64,000 nt of DNA from Microbacterium sp. Leaf151. Lineage in GTDB: Bacteria > Actinomycetota > Actinomycetes > Actinomycetales > Microbacteriaceae. Positions 51,437 to 60,288 of this stretch are shown piece after piece (the stretch's first letter is position 1; every line of letters starts with the position of its first letter). The notes beneath the pieces were generated by a model. That model made no database searches, was not told the origin of the DNA, and saw nothing but the letters and a program-made list of their open reading frames with translations. The stretch spans positions 315,427 to 379,426 of the forward strand of contig NZ_LMOR01000001.1 in NCBI RefSeq assembly GCF_001424225.1. Reading direction: 5' to 3'. Position numbers and translations under genes: made by a program.

Positions 51437-52072
51437 GTGGAATCGCCCGTATCCGACGACTACCTCAAGGCGATCTACCACCACACCGAGTGGCAGGACA
51501 CCCCGATCACGCCCTCACAGCTCGCGAGCGTGCTGGGCCTCGCCCCCTCGAGCGTCACCGAGATGGTGAAGAAGCTCGCCGCTCAAGGTCTCGTGACGCA
51601 TCGCCCCTACGGACCCGTGTCGCTGACCGCCGCGGGCGCTCGTCGTGCGGCCGGCGTCATCCGCCGCCACCGGCTCATCGAAACGTGGCTCGTGCGCGAG
51701 TTCGACTACGCGTGGGACGAGGTGCACGACGAAGCCGAGGTGCTCGAGCACGCGCTGAGCGAGCGCTTGCTCGAGGGGATCGACGAGCGCCTCGGGCGGC
51801 CCCGGTTCGACCCGCACGGCGACGCGATCCCGGATGCCGAGGGCGTGGTGCACCGCGAACCCTTCGTGCTCCTGACCGAGGCGCCCACCGGCCACGCCGG
51901 ACGCGTCCTGCGCGTGAGCGATCGCGACCCCGAGCTCCTGCGCGCGCTCGTCGAACGCCGCATCGACGTGGGGCACGAGCTCGAGGTCGTGTCCGACGAG
52001 GTGGTGCGCGCCGACGGTGTCGAGGTGACCCTCCCCGCCGGTGCGGGCGGGTCGGTCTGGCTGACGGCCTGA
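51437..52072 (+). CDS. mntR: DtxR/MntR-family metal-dependent repressor
   Basis: 211 aa from GTG. Winged helix 'SDDYLKAIYHHTEWQDTPITPSQLASVLGLAPSSVTEMVKKLAAQGLV' in segments (residues ~6-55), then the dimerisation domain with metal ligands in 'RHRLIETWLVREF', 'DEVHDEAEVLEHALSE' and a C-terminal FeoA-like domain ('APTGHAGRVLRVSDRDPELL'). Adjacent mntH makes manganese the likely corepressor, though DtxR/IdeR-type iron sensing is not excluded. Confidence 0.9.
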   Translation: MESPVSDDYLKAIYHHTEWQDTPITPSQLASVLGLAPSSVTEMVKKLAAQGLVTHRPYGPVSLTAAGARRAAGVIRRHRLIETWLVREFDYAWDEVHDEAEVLEHALSERLLEGIDERLGRPRFDPHGDAIPDAEGVVHREPFVLLTEAPTGHAGRVLRVSDRDPELLRALVERRIDVGHELEVVSDEVVRADGVEVTLPAGAGGSVWLTA

Positions 52073-52163
52073 CACGCGGCGCGGTCTCGCTGACGGCCCG
52101 ACTCCCGCTGCGGCGGGGCGCCCGGGCAGGATGCATCGGGTGGTTCCGGCTGACGGCCTGACC
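52060..52163. repeat. Three copies of GCTGACGGCC(T/C)GAC
   Basis: The sequence encoding the mntR C-terminus and stop recurs twice in the spacer after the gene (about 52090 and 52149). A GGCCCGC-type run follows at about 52178-52200. Confidence 0.6.
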
Positions 52164-52205
52164 GCCGCGGCCCCCGGCCCGCGGCCCGCGGCCCGCGGCG
52201 GGACG

Positions 52206-55076
52206 CTAAACGGAGGGCGTCGATTCGCTTGGGCGGGCACCCACGGGCCGGAACCACCGACGGGAGCCCGCGGGCACCCAGATCGCGACGATCACGGCCA
52301 CCGCCGCGACGAGCGCGACTGTGAGCACAGGGTCGAGCTCGGTGAGGATCATCGCTACGGCCTGCAGCACACCGAGCAGCGCGAGATAGGCGGTGAGCAG
52401 GTTGCGCGCGAGCACGCTGCCGCGCGAGAGCGCGGATCCGCCCGCGACGGTGAGCAGCCCCAGAAGCACGGTCGCCGCGCCGACGAGCGAGGTGGGGAGC
52501 ACGAGATCGTCCGGCACCCCGTAGCGGGTGAGCAGCACGACGATACCCAGGGCGGTGTTGATGAGGCCGCCGACGTACACGAGCACGATCGCCGCCGAGA
52601 CGGCCGTGGGCCGACGCCGCGCAGACACCGCGGTCGCGTCCAGAGTCTCGTCCTGCCGACGACCGGCGAGGGCGAGGAGCGAACGCTGCACGAAACGGCG
52701 GTGCGCGAAACGGACGACCTCGATCGCGCCGATGGCCACGACCACGACCACCGTGATGAGCACCCCGCCGTCTTCGCCCGGATCCTGCAGCTGGAAGAAC
52801 TCCCCCAGCGCCGGCACCGTGAAGATCGCGGTCAGGGCGATGAACATCGCACCGATGACGAGCACCTTCACGCGCGTCACCGGCCGCGACAGCACGGTGA
52901 GTACCCAGATCGCCACGATCGCGAGGATGATCGTCGCGCCAGTGCGCAGTTGCTCCACGCTGAGACCGATGCCCATCGCGAGTCGCGTGTACAGCGTGAG
53001 CGAGACGGCGATGACGAGCCCGGCCGGGATCGCGAAGCTCAACGACCGCCTGAGGAACCCCGGCACGTAGCGCTGCGTGTTCGGCAGCAACGCCAGGAAG
53101 AACGCGGGGATGCCGATGGTCAGGCCGTCGGTGATCGACAACTGCCGCGGGAGGAAGGGGAACTCCATGACCAGCGCCCCGAAGAGCACGGCGAGGCCCG
53201 TCGCGTAGACGGTCTTGGTGAGGAAGAGCATCGAGACGCGCTCGATGTTGGCGATGACCTGGCGACCCTCGGCGACCACCGAGGGCAGGTGCGAGAAGCG
53301 CCCGTCGAGCAGCACGAGGCGCGCGACCGCCTTGGTGGCCGCGGCGCCCGAGTTCATGGCGATGCCGATGTCGGCCGTCTTGATGGCCAGGGCGTCGTTG
53401 ACCCCGTCGCCCGTCATGGCCACGACGTGACCGCGCGCCTGGAGCGCGGTGACCATCCGTCGCTTCTGATCAGGCGTGACGCGGCCGAAGACGGTGTGCT
53501 GCTCGAGCACGAGACCGAGTTCGGCGTCATCCTCGGGCAGGCGGCGCGCGTCGTAGCCCTCGTCGACCTCGAGACCCACCTCGCGGGCGATCGCGGCCAC
53601 CGTGCGGGGGTTGTCGCCCGAGATGACCCGCACGCCGACGCCCTGCTGCCGGAAGTACGCCAGCGCTTCGGCGGCGTCGGGCCGCACGGCCTCGACGAAC
53701 GTGAGCACGGCGACGGCGACGGGAGCCTCGGGCAACCGCTCCTCGTCGACGTCGATGTCGTCGAGGGCGGCGCCGGCGCGGGCGAGCACGAGCGTGCGAC
53801 GGCCGGATGACGCCAGCCTCGTGACGGCGGCGCCCAAGTCGCTGCCCGCGTCGGCGGCGAGATCGCCGAACACCATCTCAGGCGCACCGAGGATCCATGT
53901 GCCCCCGGATGCGAACGACACCGCGCTCCACTTGCGCGCCGACGAGAACGGGATGCGTCGCACCGCTTCGACCGGCTCATCGAGGGGAAACGGCTCGCGC
54001 AGGCACTTCGCTGTGGCGTTCGCGTCCGCCGCCGCGCCGTACCAGGCGAGGGCGGTACGCCACCCGTCGCTCTCCTCGAGGGTCAGCACGTCGTCGAAGC
54101 GGATCTCACCGGCCGTGAGCGTGCCCGTCTTGTCGAGGCAGATGACGTCGACGCGGGCGAGGCCCTCGACCGCGGGCAGTTCGTTGACGAGCACCTTCTG
54201 CCCTGCCAGTCGCGCGGCGCCCACGGCGAAGGCGATCGAGGTCATCAGCACGAGTCCGAGCGGGATCATCGCCGTCAGCGACGCGATCGTGTTCACCACC
54301 GCCTGTTGCCAGGTGCCCTGCTGCCACGCCTGCACCCACCCGCCGGCGACCATCATCTGGGCGTTCAGCACCAGCAGCCCGATGGGGCCGATTCCCCACC
54401 CGACCCATCGCAGCACGCGGTCGATCGAGGTCCGCAGCTCGCTCGAGACGAGCTGGAAGCGCTTCGCCTCCGCGGCGAAGGTGTTCGCGTACGACTCGGC
54501 GCCCACGCGTACGACCCGCGCCGTACCCTCGCCGGCGACGACGATCGATCCCGACAGGGCTTCGTCGTCGGGGCGCTTGTCGACGGCATCCGATTCGCCG
54601 GTCAGCATCGACTCGTCGATCTGCAGCCCCCGAGAGTCGACCACGACCGCATCGGCGGGCACCTGGTCTCCCGCTCGGAGCACGAGCAGGTCGTCTCGGA
54701 CGACGTCGGGGGGCGCGATCTCGGCGTCGACGCCCTCGCGGTGCACGCGGGCACGGGGGGCGTTCAGCAGGGCCAGACGGTCGAGGGCCGCCTTCGCGCG
54801 GAACTCCTGCACGCAGCCGATCACCGCGTTCGACAGGGCGGCCACGCCGAACAGGGCGTCTTGCCAGCGCCCCAGCAGCAACAGCACGAGGAAGCACGCC
54901 GCGACGATCGCGTTGAACAGCGTGAAGACGTTGGCCCGCACGATGTTCCACGCGCTGCGACTGCTGTCGGCAGTGAACGCGTTCGTCTGCCCCGCGGCGA
55001 CCCGCTCGGCGACGTCGGCAGCGCTCAGGCCGCGGACGTCGGCGGAATCGATGCTCTCGGCGGTTGCCTGGTCCAT
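52206..55076 (-). CDS. P-type ATPase, CtpE-like
   Basis: 956 aa. Actuator motif 'DESMLTGESDAV', phosphorylation motif 'ICLDKTGTLTAGE', N-domain 'FSSARKWSAVSF', hinge 'MTGDGVNDALAIKTADIGIAM'. Helix 4 reads 'SLTAMIPLGLVLMTSIAF', without the CPx of heavy-metal pumps, and the overall form resembles mycobacterial CtpE, a calcium-linked pump. After the usual helices there is a C-terminal extension with several more membrane helices (residues ~820-940). TACAGT plus 6 bases precedes ATG 55076. Confidence 0.92.
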   Translation of the reverse strand: MDQATAESIDSADVRGLSAADVAERVAAGQTNAFTADSSRSAWNIVRANVFTLFNAIVAACFLVLLLLGRWQDALFGVAALSNAVIGCVQEFRAKAALDRLALLNAPRARVHREGVDAEIAPPDVVRDDLLVLRAGDQVPADAVVVDSRGLQIDESMLTGESDAVDKRPDDEALSGSIVVAGEGTARVVRVGAESYANTFAAEAKRFQLVSSELRTSIDRVLRWVGWGIGPIGLLVLNAQMMVAGGWVQAWQQGTWQQAVVNTIASLTAMIPLGLVLMTSIAFAVGAARLAGQKVLVNELPAVEGLARVDVICLDKTGTLTAGEIRFDDVLTLEESDGWRTALAWYGAAADANATAKCLREPFPLDEPVEAVRRIPFSSARKWSAVSFASGGTWILGAPEMVFGDLAADAGSDLGAAVTRLASSGRRTLVLARAGAALDDIDVDEERLPEAPVAVAVLTFVEAVRPDAAEALAYFRQQGVGVRVISGDNPRTVAAIAREVGLEVDEGYDARRLPEDDAELGLVLEQHTVFGRVTPDQKRRMVTALQARGHVVAMTGDGVNDALAIKTADIGIAMNSGAAATKAVARLVLLDGRFSHLPSVVAEGRQVIANIERVSMLFLTKTVYATGLAVLFGALVMEFPFLPRQLSITDGLTIGIPAFFLALLPNTQRYVPGFLRRSLSFAIPAGLVIAVSLTLYTRLAMGIGLSVEQLRTGATIILAIVAIWVLTVLSRPVTRVKVLVIGAMFIALTAIFTVPALGEFFQLQDPGEDGGVLITVVVVVAIGAIEVVRFAHRRFVQRSLLALAGRRQDETLDATAVSARRRPTAVSAAIVLVYVGGLINTALGIVVLLTRYGVPDDLVLPTSLVGAATVLLGLLTVAGGSALSRGSVLARNLLTAYLALLGVLQAVAMILTELDPVLTVALVAAVAVIVAIWVPAGSRRWFRPVGARPSESTPSV

Positions 55077-55082
55077 GCGATC

Positions 55083-55088
55083 ACTGTA
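55083..55088 (-). promoter_or_regulatory. -10 element TACAGT for the leaderless P-type ATPase transcript
   Basis: Minus-strand TACAGT, 6 bases, ATG 55076. Confidence 0.5.
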
Positions 55089-55118
55089 GGGCTCAGCGCC
55101 GACATCGACACGGGGGGA

Positions 55119-56066
55119 TCAGGATGCCGCGCGCCGGGCCCGGTCGAAGGGCCAGCGCACGTGCGTCGCGGTCTCGCACGCCCGCCAAAGCTCGGCTCCG
55201 AGCTCGCTGCGCCGGGTGCGCCGTGCCGGGGTTGCCACCCGCGGCTCGCCCCGGGCGACGAGCGCCGGGCCGTACATCTCGCCTCCCTCGGCGAGCGGAT
55301 CGACCACCGCGCGCACGAGCGCCCAGGCGCCCTGCTCCTTGGACTGCGTGATCGGGGCCTGCAGGTTGTCGAGGAAGCGGGTGAGCCGGCTCGGCTCATT
55401 GACGCCGCGCACCCCGCGGGTGCGTCCGCTGGTCGAGTAGCCGGGATGCGCCACGAGGCTCTGCACCGGAACGCCGTGCGCGCGCAGACGTTTGTCGGCC
55501 TCGAGCGCGAGCGCCGTGGTCGCCGCCTTCGACTGCACGTATGCGCGCCACGGCGTGTAGCCCTCGCCGAGCTCGGGATCGGTGGGCAGGTGTCCCCAGA
55601 TCGAGGTCGACATACTGCCCACCCACACCATCCGACCGCGGGCGGCGGCGAGCGGTTTGAGCAGTTCTCCGGCGAGCGCGAAGTGGCCGAGCACGTTGGT
55701 GGCGAACACCAGTTCGTGCCCGCCGACGGTCTCGCGCTGCTTCGGCGGATGCACGACGCCCGCGTTCAGAAGGAGTCCATCGAGCCGGCCTCGGGCACGG
55801 GCGGTCGCCGCGGCCGCGCGCACCGACCCCATGTTGCTCGTGTCGAGCAGCAGCGTCTCGATCGCGGCATCCGGATGCGACCGCTTCACCGCCGACTTCG
55901 CCGCGGCGAGACGGTTCGGGTTGCGTCCGGTGAGCAGCACGCGCGCCCCGGCGCCGGCGAGCTGCTCGCAGGCGAAATAGCCGAGCCCCCGCGTCGCGCC
56001 GGTGACGAGGTACGACCGCCCCGACAGGTCGGGGAGGTTCTGAGGATCCCACTCGGTGCGCGCCAC
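55119..56066 (-). CDS. SDR family oxidoreductase (retinol-dehydrogenase-like)
   Basis: 315 aa from GTG. 'SYLVTGATRGLGYFACEQLA' cofactor motif, 'RLDGLLLNAGVVHPP' (NAG), 'ATNVLGHFALAGELL', Ser in 'MVWVGSMSTSIWG', YxxxK in 'AYVQSKAATTALALE', and 'HPGYSTSG' typical of the extended RDH/WWOX-like group. Substrate unknown. The last ~40 residues carry an Arg-rich tail. Confidence 0.92.
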   Translation of the reverse strand: MARTEWDPQNLPDLSGRSYLVTGATRGLGYFACEQLAGAGARVLLTGRNPNRLAAAKSAVKRSHPDAAIETLLLDTSNMGSVRAAAATARARGRLDGLLLNAGVVHPPKQRETVGGHELVFATNVLGHFALAGELLKPLAAARGRMVWVGSMSTSIWGHLPTDPELGEGYTPWRAYVQSKAATTALALEADKRLRAHGVPVQSLVAHPGYSTSGRTRGVRGVNEPSRLTRFLDNLQAPITQSKEQGAWALVRAVVDPLAEGGEMYGPALVARGEPRVATPARRTRRSELGAELWRACETATHVRWPFDRARRAAS

Positions 56067-56072
56067 CCTTCG

Positions 56073-56078
56073 ACCCTA
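56073..56078 (-). promoter_or_regulatory. -10 element TAGGGT for a leaderless SDR transcript
   Basis: Minus-strand TAGGGT, 6 bases, GTG 56066. Confidence 0.5.
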
Positions 56079-56112
56079 GCCAGATCGTCCGCCGCCGTCA
56101 CGGGTTCATTCC

Positions 56113-56139
56113 GTTCCTGGCATATCGTCCCCCGGGAAA
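56113..56139 (+). promoter_or_regulatory. Possible stress-sigma (SigB-type) promoter of csbD
   Basis: GTTCCT, then 15 bases, then GGGAAA resembles the GTTT-N14-16-GGGTAT SigB class. It would give a leader of roughly 110 bases. CsbD genes are sigma-B controlled in Bacillus. Confidence 0.3.
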
Positions 56140-56254
56140 ATTCTCGCGGCCGATGCGTGACGAATCGGCGACTCCGCACGTCTCCATTGCGAGCACGCGC
56201 TCCGACGCGACGAGACCCCTCGCCGACGCCGACATTTCGAGAAGGAGTCACATC

Positions 56255-56425
56255 ATGGGTCTGGACGACAAGATCAAGAACGCCGCACAGGACATCGTGG
56301 GCAAGGCGAAGGAAACCATCGGAAACGCCACCGACAACGACAAGCTCGTCGCCGAGGGCAAGGCCGACCAGGTGAAGGCGGATGCCAAGAAGGCCGGCGA
56401 GAACGTCAAGGACACCTTCAAGTAA
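56255..56425 (+). CDS. CsbD family stress protein
   Basis: 56 aa, highly charged and helical: 'MGLDDKIKNAAQDIVGKAKE' then 'NDKLVAEGKADQVKADAKK', the CsbD signature. GAAGGAG lies 7 bases upstream. Cytoplasmic general-stress protein of unknown mechanism. Single gene. Confidence 0.93.
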   Translation: MGLDDKIKNAAQDIVGKAKETIGNATDNDKLVAEGKADQVKADAKKAGENVKDTFK

Positions 56426-56550
56426 TCGTCTCCTCCGCGGACGGGCGGGTCATGGCGTTCGAGCCGGGCCCGCCCTCGTTCGTTCCCGGGGGATGAGGAT
56501 CCGCGGTCGCCGGGAAGACAACCCTCCTGGGCCGTGTCGGAGGCCGGGGT

Positions 56551-56556
56551 TAGGCT
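56551..56556 (+). promoter_or_regulatory. -10 element TAGGCT for a leaderless HAD transcript
   Basis: TAGGCT, 6 bases, ATG 56563. Confidence 0.55.
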
Positions 56557-56562
56557 GGCCCC

Positions 56563-57393
56563 ATGCGGACGCGTGGCGACATCGAGTGCTGGCTCACCGA
56601 CATGGACGGCGTTCTCGTCCACGAGAACACGCCCATCGCGGGGGCGTCCGAACTGCTCGCGCAGTGGCGCACCGAGGGCACGCCGTTCCTTGTGCTGACG
56701 AACAACTCGATCTTCACGCCGCGCGACCTCAGCGCCCGGCTGCGCGCGTCCGGTCTTGACGTTCCCGAGGCGTCCATCTGGACCTCGGCGCTGGCGACCG
56801 CCGACTTCCTCAAGTCGCAGATGCCGGGCGGCTCCGCGTTCGTCATCGGCGAGGCGGGTCTGACCACGGCCCTCCACGAGGCCGGCTTCATCATGACCGA
56901 GACCACGCCCGATTACGTCGTCGTCGGCGAGACCCGCAATTACTCGTTCGAGGCCATCACCAAGGCCATCCGCTTCATCCGCGGCGGTGCGCGCTTCATC
57001 GCCACGAACCCGGATGCCACGGGCCCCTCGACCGAGGGAGTGCTCCCGGCGACGGGCGCGATCGCCGCGCTCATCACCAAGGCGACCGGCAAAGAGCCCT
57101 ACATCGTCGGCAAGCCCAATCCGATGATGTTCCGCTCCGCGCTGAACCGCATCGGTGCGCACAGCGAGAACACCGGCATGATCGGCGACCGTATGGATAC
57201 CGACATCGTCGCCGGCATCGAGGCGGGCCTGCACACCGTGCTGGTGCTCACCGGGATCAGCGACCAGCGCGAGATGGAGCGCTACCCTTTCCGACCCGAC
57301 GAGATCCTCGGCTCCGTCGCCGAACTCGTGCGCGCCGAACCGTTCGAGACCGAACTCGCCGACGGCGAAGAGGGCCTCGAAGCGGGTCTCTGA
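56563..57393 (+). CDS. HAD-IIA family phosphatase (NagD-like)
   Basis: 276 aa. Motif I 'CWLTDMDGVLVHENTPI' with nucleophile Asp, motif II 'LTNNSIFTPRDL', lysine motif III in 'YIVGKPNPMMF', motif IV 'GMIGDRMDTDIVAGIEAGL'. The NagD-type C2 cap lies between motifs II and III. Substrates of the family are sugar and nucleoside monophosphates; the specific one is unknown. Followed 2 bases later by the YdeI-like gene. Confidence 0.93.
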   Translation: MRTRGDIECWLTDMDGVLVHENTPIAGASELLAQWRTEGTPFLVLTNNSIFTPRDLSARLRASGLDVPEASIWTSALATADFLKSQMPGGSAFVIGEAGLTTALHEAGFIMTETTPDYVVVGETRNYSFEAITKAIRFIRGGARFIATNPDATGPSTEGVLPATGAIAALITKATGKEPYIVGKPNPMMFRSALNRIGAHSENTGMIGDRMDTDIVAGIEAGLHTVLVLTGISDQREMERYPFRPDEILGSVAELVRAEPFETELADGEEGLEAGL

Positions 57394-57395
57394 GC

Positions 57396-57968
57396 ATGGG
57401 CGCGCTCGACGACGGCGAGAGGGTGGTGGCGCCCGACGTCGCCGCGTGGAGCGTCTGGCTCGAGCAGCACCACACCACGTCGACGGGAGCATGGCTGGTG
57501 CGCGGCCGCGGCGCCGACGCCGGCCGCTACGTCGACTACGAAGACGCGATCTGCGAGGCGCTCTGCTTCGGCTGGATCGACGGACCCGTGCGCGTGTTCG
57601 ACGAGGTGAGCTCGGGCTTGTGGTTCGCCCCGCGGCGCGCCACGAGCGGGTGGGCCGCTACCAACAAGGCCCGCATCGCCCGACTCGAGGCCGAGGGGCG
57701 ACTGCGACCGGCCGGCCGGCGAGCCCTCGAGGTCGCGCGAGCGAACGGCGCGTGGGAGGTGCTCGACGGACCGGAAGCCGGAGTCGAGCCCCCCGATCTC
57801 ACGACCGCGCTCGACGGAGTCCCCCTGGCTCGTACCCACTGGGACGCATTCCCCCCGTCGGCCCGCAAATACGGACTCACCCAGATCGCTCTGGCGGTGC
57901 GCCCGCAGACCCGGGCGACGCGGATCGCCAAGATCGTCGCTGACGCGGCAGAGAACCGTCGACCCTGA
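57396..57968 (+). CDS. YdeI/OmpD-associated family protein
   Basis: 190 aa. 'VWLEQHHTTSTGAWLVRGRG', 'YEDAICEALCFGWIDGPVRVFD', 'WFAPRRATSGWAATNKARIARLEAEGRL' and 'WDAFPPSARKYGL' (each quoted in part) are the hallmarks of the YdeI family, linked in enterobacteria to bacteriocin or peptide stress. Function here is unknown. ATG is 2 bases after the HAD stop, so the two are one operon. Confidence 0.85.
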   Translation: MGALDDGERVVAPDVAAWSVWLEQHHTTSTGAWLVRGRGADAGRYVDYEDAICEALCFGWIDGPVRVFDEVSSGLWFAPRRATSGWAATNKARIARLEAEGRLRPAGRRALEVARANGAWEVLDGPEAGVEPPDLTTALDGVPLARTHWDAFPPSARKYGLTQIALAVRPQTRATRIAKIVADAAENRRP

Positions 57969-58015
57969 TCGCTCGACGCTCCGGCCGGCCTTGACGCCCA
58001 GCACGTCGCGTCGGA

Positions 58016-58021
58016 CAGGAT
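58016..58021 (+). promoter_or_regulatory. -10-like CAGGAT before the 49-aa gene
   Basis: CAGGAT, the 7-base GGATGCC, then ATG 58029; same layout as at 16527. Confidence 0.35.
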
Positions 58022-58028
58022 GGATGCC

Positions 58029-58178
58029 ATGGACGACCGCACGCTGTGGCTGATCGTGGCCTTCTTCATCACCGCTGGCACGCTCGTCGCGTTCATCGTG
58101 CAGTGGCGGCGTTCGCGCCGCGGCGGCGGCGGGCGGGATCCGTTCGACGGTCCGGGACCGGACGACGACCCGCGCTGA
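58029..58178 (+). CDS. 49-aa single-pass membrane protein
   Basis: Encodes MDDRT then a membrane helix ('LWLIVAFFITAGTLVAFIVQW'), a basic stop-transfer 'RRSRRGGGGR' and an acidic tail 'DPFDGPGPDDDPR'. Charge pattern predicts the C-terminus in the cytoplasm. The start context (CAGGAT-GGATGCC-ATG) matches other genes of the window. Not recognised. Confidence 0.6.
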   Translation: MDDRTLWLIVAFFITAGTLVAFIVQWRRSRRGGGGRDPFDGPGPDDDPR

Positions 58179-58230
58179 GTCCTCCGCCCGGCGCGAGCGG
58201 CACGCGGCATCCGGAGTCGCGCCGCCGTCA

Positions 58231-58272
58231 CTGACGCGGGTGCCGCCGGTGCTGACGCGGGTGCCGCCGGTG
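58231..58272. repeat. 21-bp tandem duplication
   Basis: CTGACGCGGGTGCCGCCGGTG occurs twice in a row (58231-58251, 58252-58272; the second copy's last base lies in a further GCCGGTGCCG run to ~58305). The remaining spacer to 58470 shows no gene. Confidence 0.8.
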
Positions 58273-58470
58273 CCGGCCGTTGTCGCCGGTGCCGCCGGTG
58301 CCCGGATTCGCGGGCGGTGGGCGCCGGCCGGCATCCCCCGCCGCGCGACGCGGACGCCCGAACTCGGGGCCTCACGCGGCCACCCGAGGACAGGGGATCA
58401 CGCCAGGACAGGACCGCTCCGCACCGAACCGCCCTGCGCCCGACGAACGTCCTGTTCTCGCGGGGCCCTC

Positions 58471-59049
58471 CTACTGCGGAGCGAGACCCAGGTCGTCGAG
58501 GTCGATGGATGACAGCCACTGCAGTCCCTCGGCCTCGATCGCGGCCTGCGCACCGGTCTTGCGGTCGACGATGACGGCGACGGCGACGACCTCGGCTCCC
58601 TCGCGGCGCAGCGCCTCGACGGCCTTGAGGGCCGACTGCCCCGTGGTGGAGGTGTCTTCGACGACGACGACGCGCTTGCCCTTCACATCGGCGCCCTCGA
58701 CCTGGCGGCCGCGGCCGTGGTCCTTGGGCTCTTTGCGCACGACGAACGCGTCGAGCGGGCGGCCGGCGTGCACCGACTCGTGCATGACCGCGTTGGCGAT
58801 GGGATCGGCGCCGAGGGTGAGTCCACCGACGGCCACGACGCCGTCGAGATCCTTCACCAGGTCGAGCACGAGGCGACCGATCGCCGGGGCCGCGCGGTGG
58901 TCGAGGGTGAGCTTGCGCATGTCGACGTAGTACGTCGCCTTCTTGCCGCTCGAGAGGGTGAAGTCGCCGTGGAACACCGCCTCGTCGTTGATGAGGCGGA
59001 TCAGTGCCTGGCGGTCGGCTTCGAGCTCGGGAGTAGAGGCTGCGGTCAC
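58471..59049 (-). CDS. pyrE: Orotate phosphoribosyltransferase
   Basis: 192 aa from GTG. Joins orotate to PRPP, giving OMP in UMP synthesis. Seen: 'FHGDFTLSSGKKATYYVDMRK' N-terminal loop, 'VGGLTLGADPIANAV', 'FVVRKEPKDHGRGRQVEG' flexible loop with catalytic Lys, and PRPP motif 'VVVVEDTSTTGQSALKAV'. TAGAAT plus 7 bases precedes the GTG. Not grouped with other pyr genes here. Confidence 0.95.
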   Translation of the reverse strand: MTAASTPELEADRQALIRLINDEAVFHGDFTLSSGKKATYYVDMRKLTLDHRAAPAIGRLVLDLVKDLDGVVAVGGLTLGADPIANAVMHESVHAGRPLDAFVVRKEPKDHGRGRQVEGADVKGKRVVVVEDTSTTGQSALKAVEALRREGAEVVAVAVIVDRKTGAQAAIEAEGLQWLSSIDLDDLGLAPQ

Positions 59050-59056
59050 GGCGTCG

Positions 59057-59062
59057 ATTCTA
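59057..59062 (-). promoter_or_regulatory. -10 element TAGAAT for leaderless pyrE
   Basis: Minus-strand TAGAAT, 7 bases, GTG 59049. Confidence 0.5.
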
Positions 59063-59224
59063 TTGCGCGGTCCCGGCCCGCACCGGCGCGCGCACAACGG
59101 CGGGTGCATCGACGACACGCCGTGTCCGGGGTACCGTGTCACGGCGTGTCGCCCCAGGCATCCGCCGTTGTGCACACGGCATCCGGTGGACGCTCCGGCG
59201 GACGGCGATGTCGGCGGCCGAACG

Positions 59225-59230
59225 TAGGCT
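59225..59230 (+). promoter_or_regulatory. -10 element TAGGCT for leaderless xthA
   Basis: TAGGCT, GGATGCC, ATG 59238. Confidence 0.55.
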
Positions 59231-59237
59231 GGATGCC

Positions 59238-60083
59238 ATGCGCCTGGCCACCTGGAACGTCAACTCCGTCCGTGCCCGCGTCACCCGCACCGTCGAGTTC
59301 TGCGTGCGCGAGCACATCGACGTGCTGGCGATGCAGGAGATCAAGTGCAAGACGGAGCAGTTCCCGTACGCCGCGTTCGAGGAAGCCGGCTACCACGTCG
59401 CCGCACACGGGCTGAATCAGTGGAACGGCGTCGCGATCGCCAGCCGTGAGCCGCTCGAAGACGTCGAGATCGGCTTCCCCGGCATGCCCGGGTTCGAGAA
59501 GGGCAAAGAGGGGCCCGACCTCCCGCAGGAGGCCCGCGCGATCGGGGCGACCGTCAACGGCGTGCGCGTCTGGAGCCTCTACGTCCCCAACGGCCGCGGC
59601 CTCGACGACCCGCACTACGCGTACAAACTCGACTGGCTCGACAAGCTCCGCGAGTACGCCGCAACCTCTCTCGCGGCCGACCCCCACCTCTCGCTCGCAC
59701 TGACCGGCGACTTCAACATCGCGCCCACAGACGCCGACAATGGCGACCCCACGGTCGTCGAGGGCGCCACCACCCACGTCTCCCCTCCCGAGCGAGCGGC
59801 GTTCGCCGCCTTCGAGACGGCGGGGCTCACCGATGTGGTGCGCCCGCTCATCCCGACCGGCTACACCTACTGGGACTACAAACAGCTGCGCTTCCCGCGC
59901 AACGAGGGCCTGCGCATCGACTTCATCCTCGGCTCCCCGGCCTTCGCCGACGCCGTGCACGGGGCCGAGATCCACCGCAACGAACGCAAGGGCGAGGTGC
60001 CCAGCGATCACGTCCCCGTCGTCGCCGACCTCGACTTCTCGGCCGCGGACGACGATGACGACCTGCCGATGATCTTCGGCTGA
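59238..60083 (+). CDS. xthA: Exodeoxyribonuclease III (AP endonuclease)
   Basis: 281 aa. Cuts abasic DNA and removes 3' blocks. EEP-fold motifs: 'LATWNVNSVRARVTR', metal Glu in 'LAMQEIKCK', 'VYVPNGR'-type 'LYVPNGRGLDD', 'LTGDFNIAPTDADN', 'YTYWDYKQLRFPRNEGLRIDF' in parts, and 'SDHVPVVADL' with the catalytic His. Acidic tail 'AADDDDDLPMIFG'. Start fixed by family length and the TAGGCT spacing. Confidence 0.95.
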   Translation: MRLATWNVNSVRARVTRTVEFCVREHIDVLAMQEIKCKTEQFPYAAFEEAGYHVAAHGLNQWNGVAIASREPLEDVEIGFPGMPGFEKGKEGPDLPQEARAIGATVNGVRVWSLYVPNGRGLDDPHYAYKLDWLDKLREYAATSLAADPHLSLALTGDFNIAPTDADNGDPTVVEGATTHVSPPERAAFAAFETAGLTDVVRPLIPTGYTYWDYKQLRFPRNEGLRIDFILGSPAFADAVHGAEIHRNERKGEVPSDHVPVVADLDFSAADDDDDLPMIFG

Positions 60084-60288
60084 TGCCTCTCGCAGCCGCG
60101 GGCGGCGCGGCATCCGGTGCGCCTCTCTCCCGCTCCTAGGCGCTAGCGCTGGCCGTACGGTTTCGCCCGCCTCCCGAAAGCTGATGCCGGCTACGGAGGA
60201 AAGGCTTGAGGCGAGAGGGTCGGATAACTGATCATGGAGCGGTCGGCGACAGCGAAACCGTCGATTCATGGGAGCGGGGGGTCGGACG

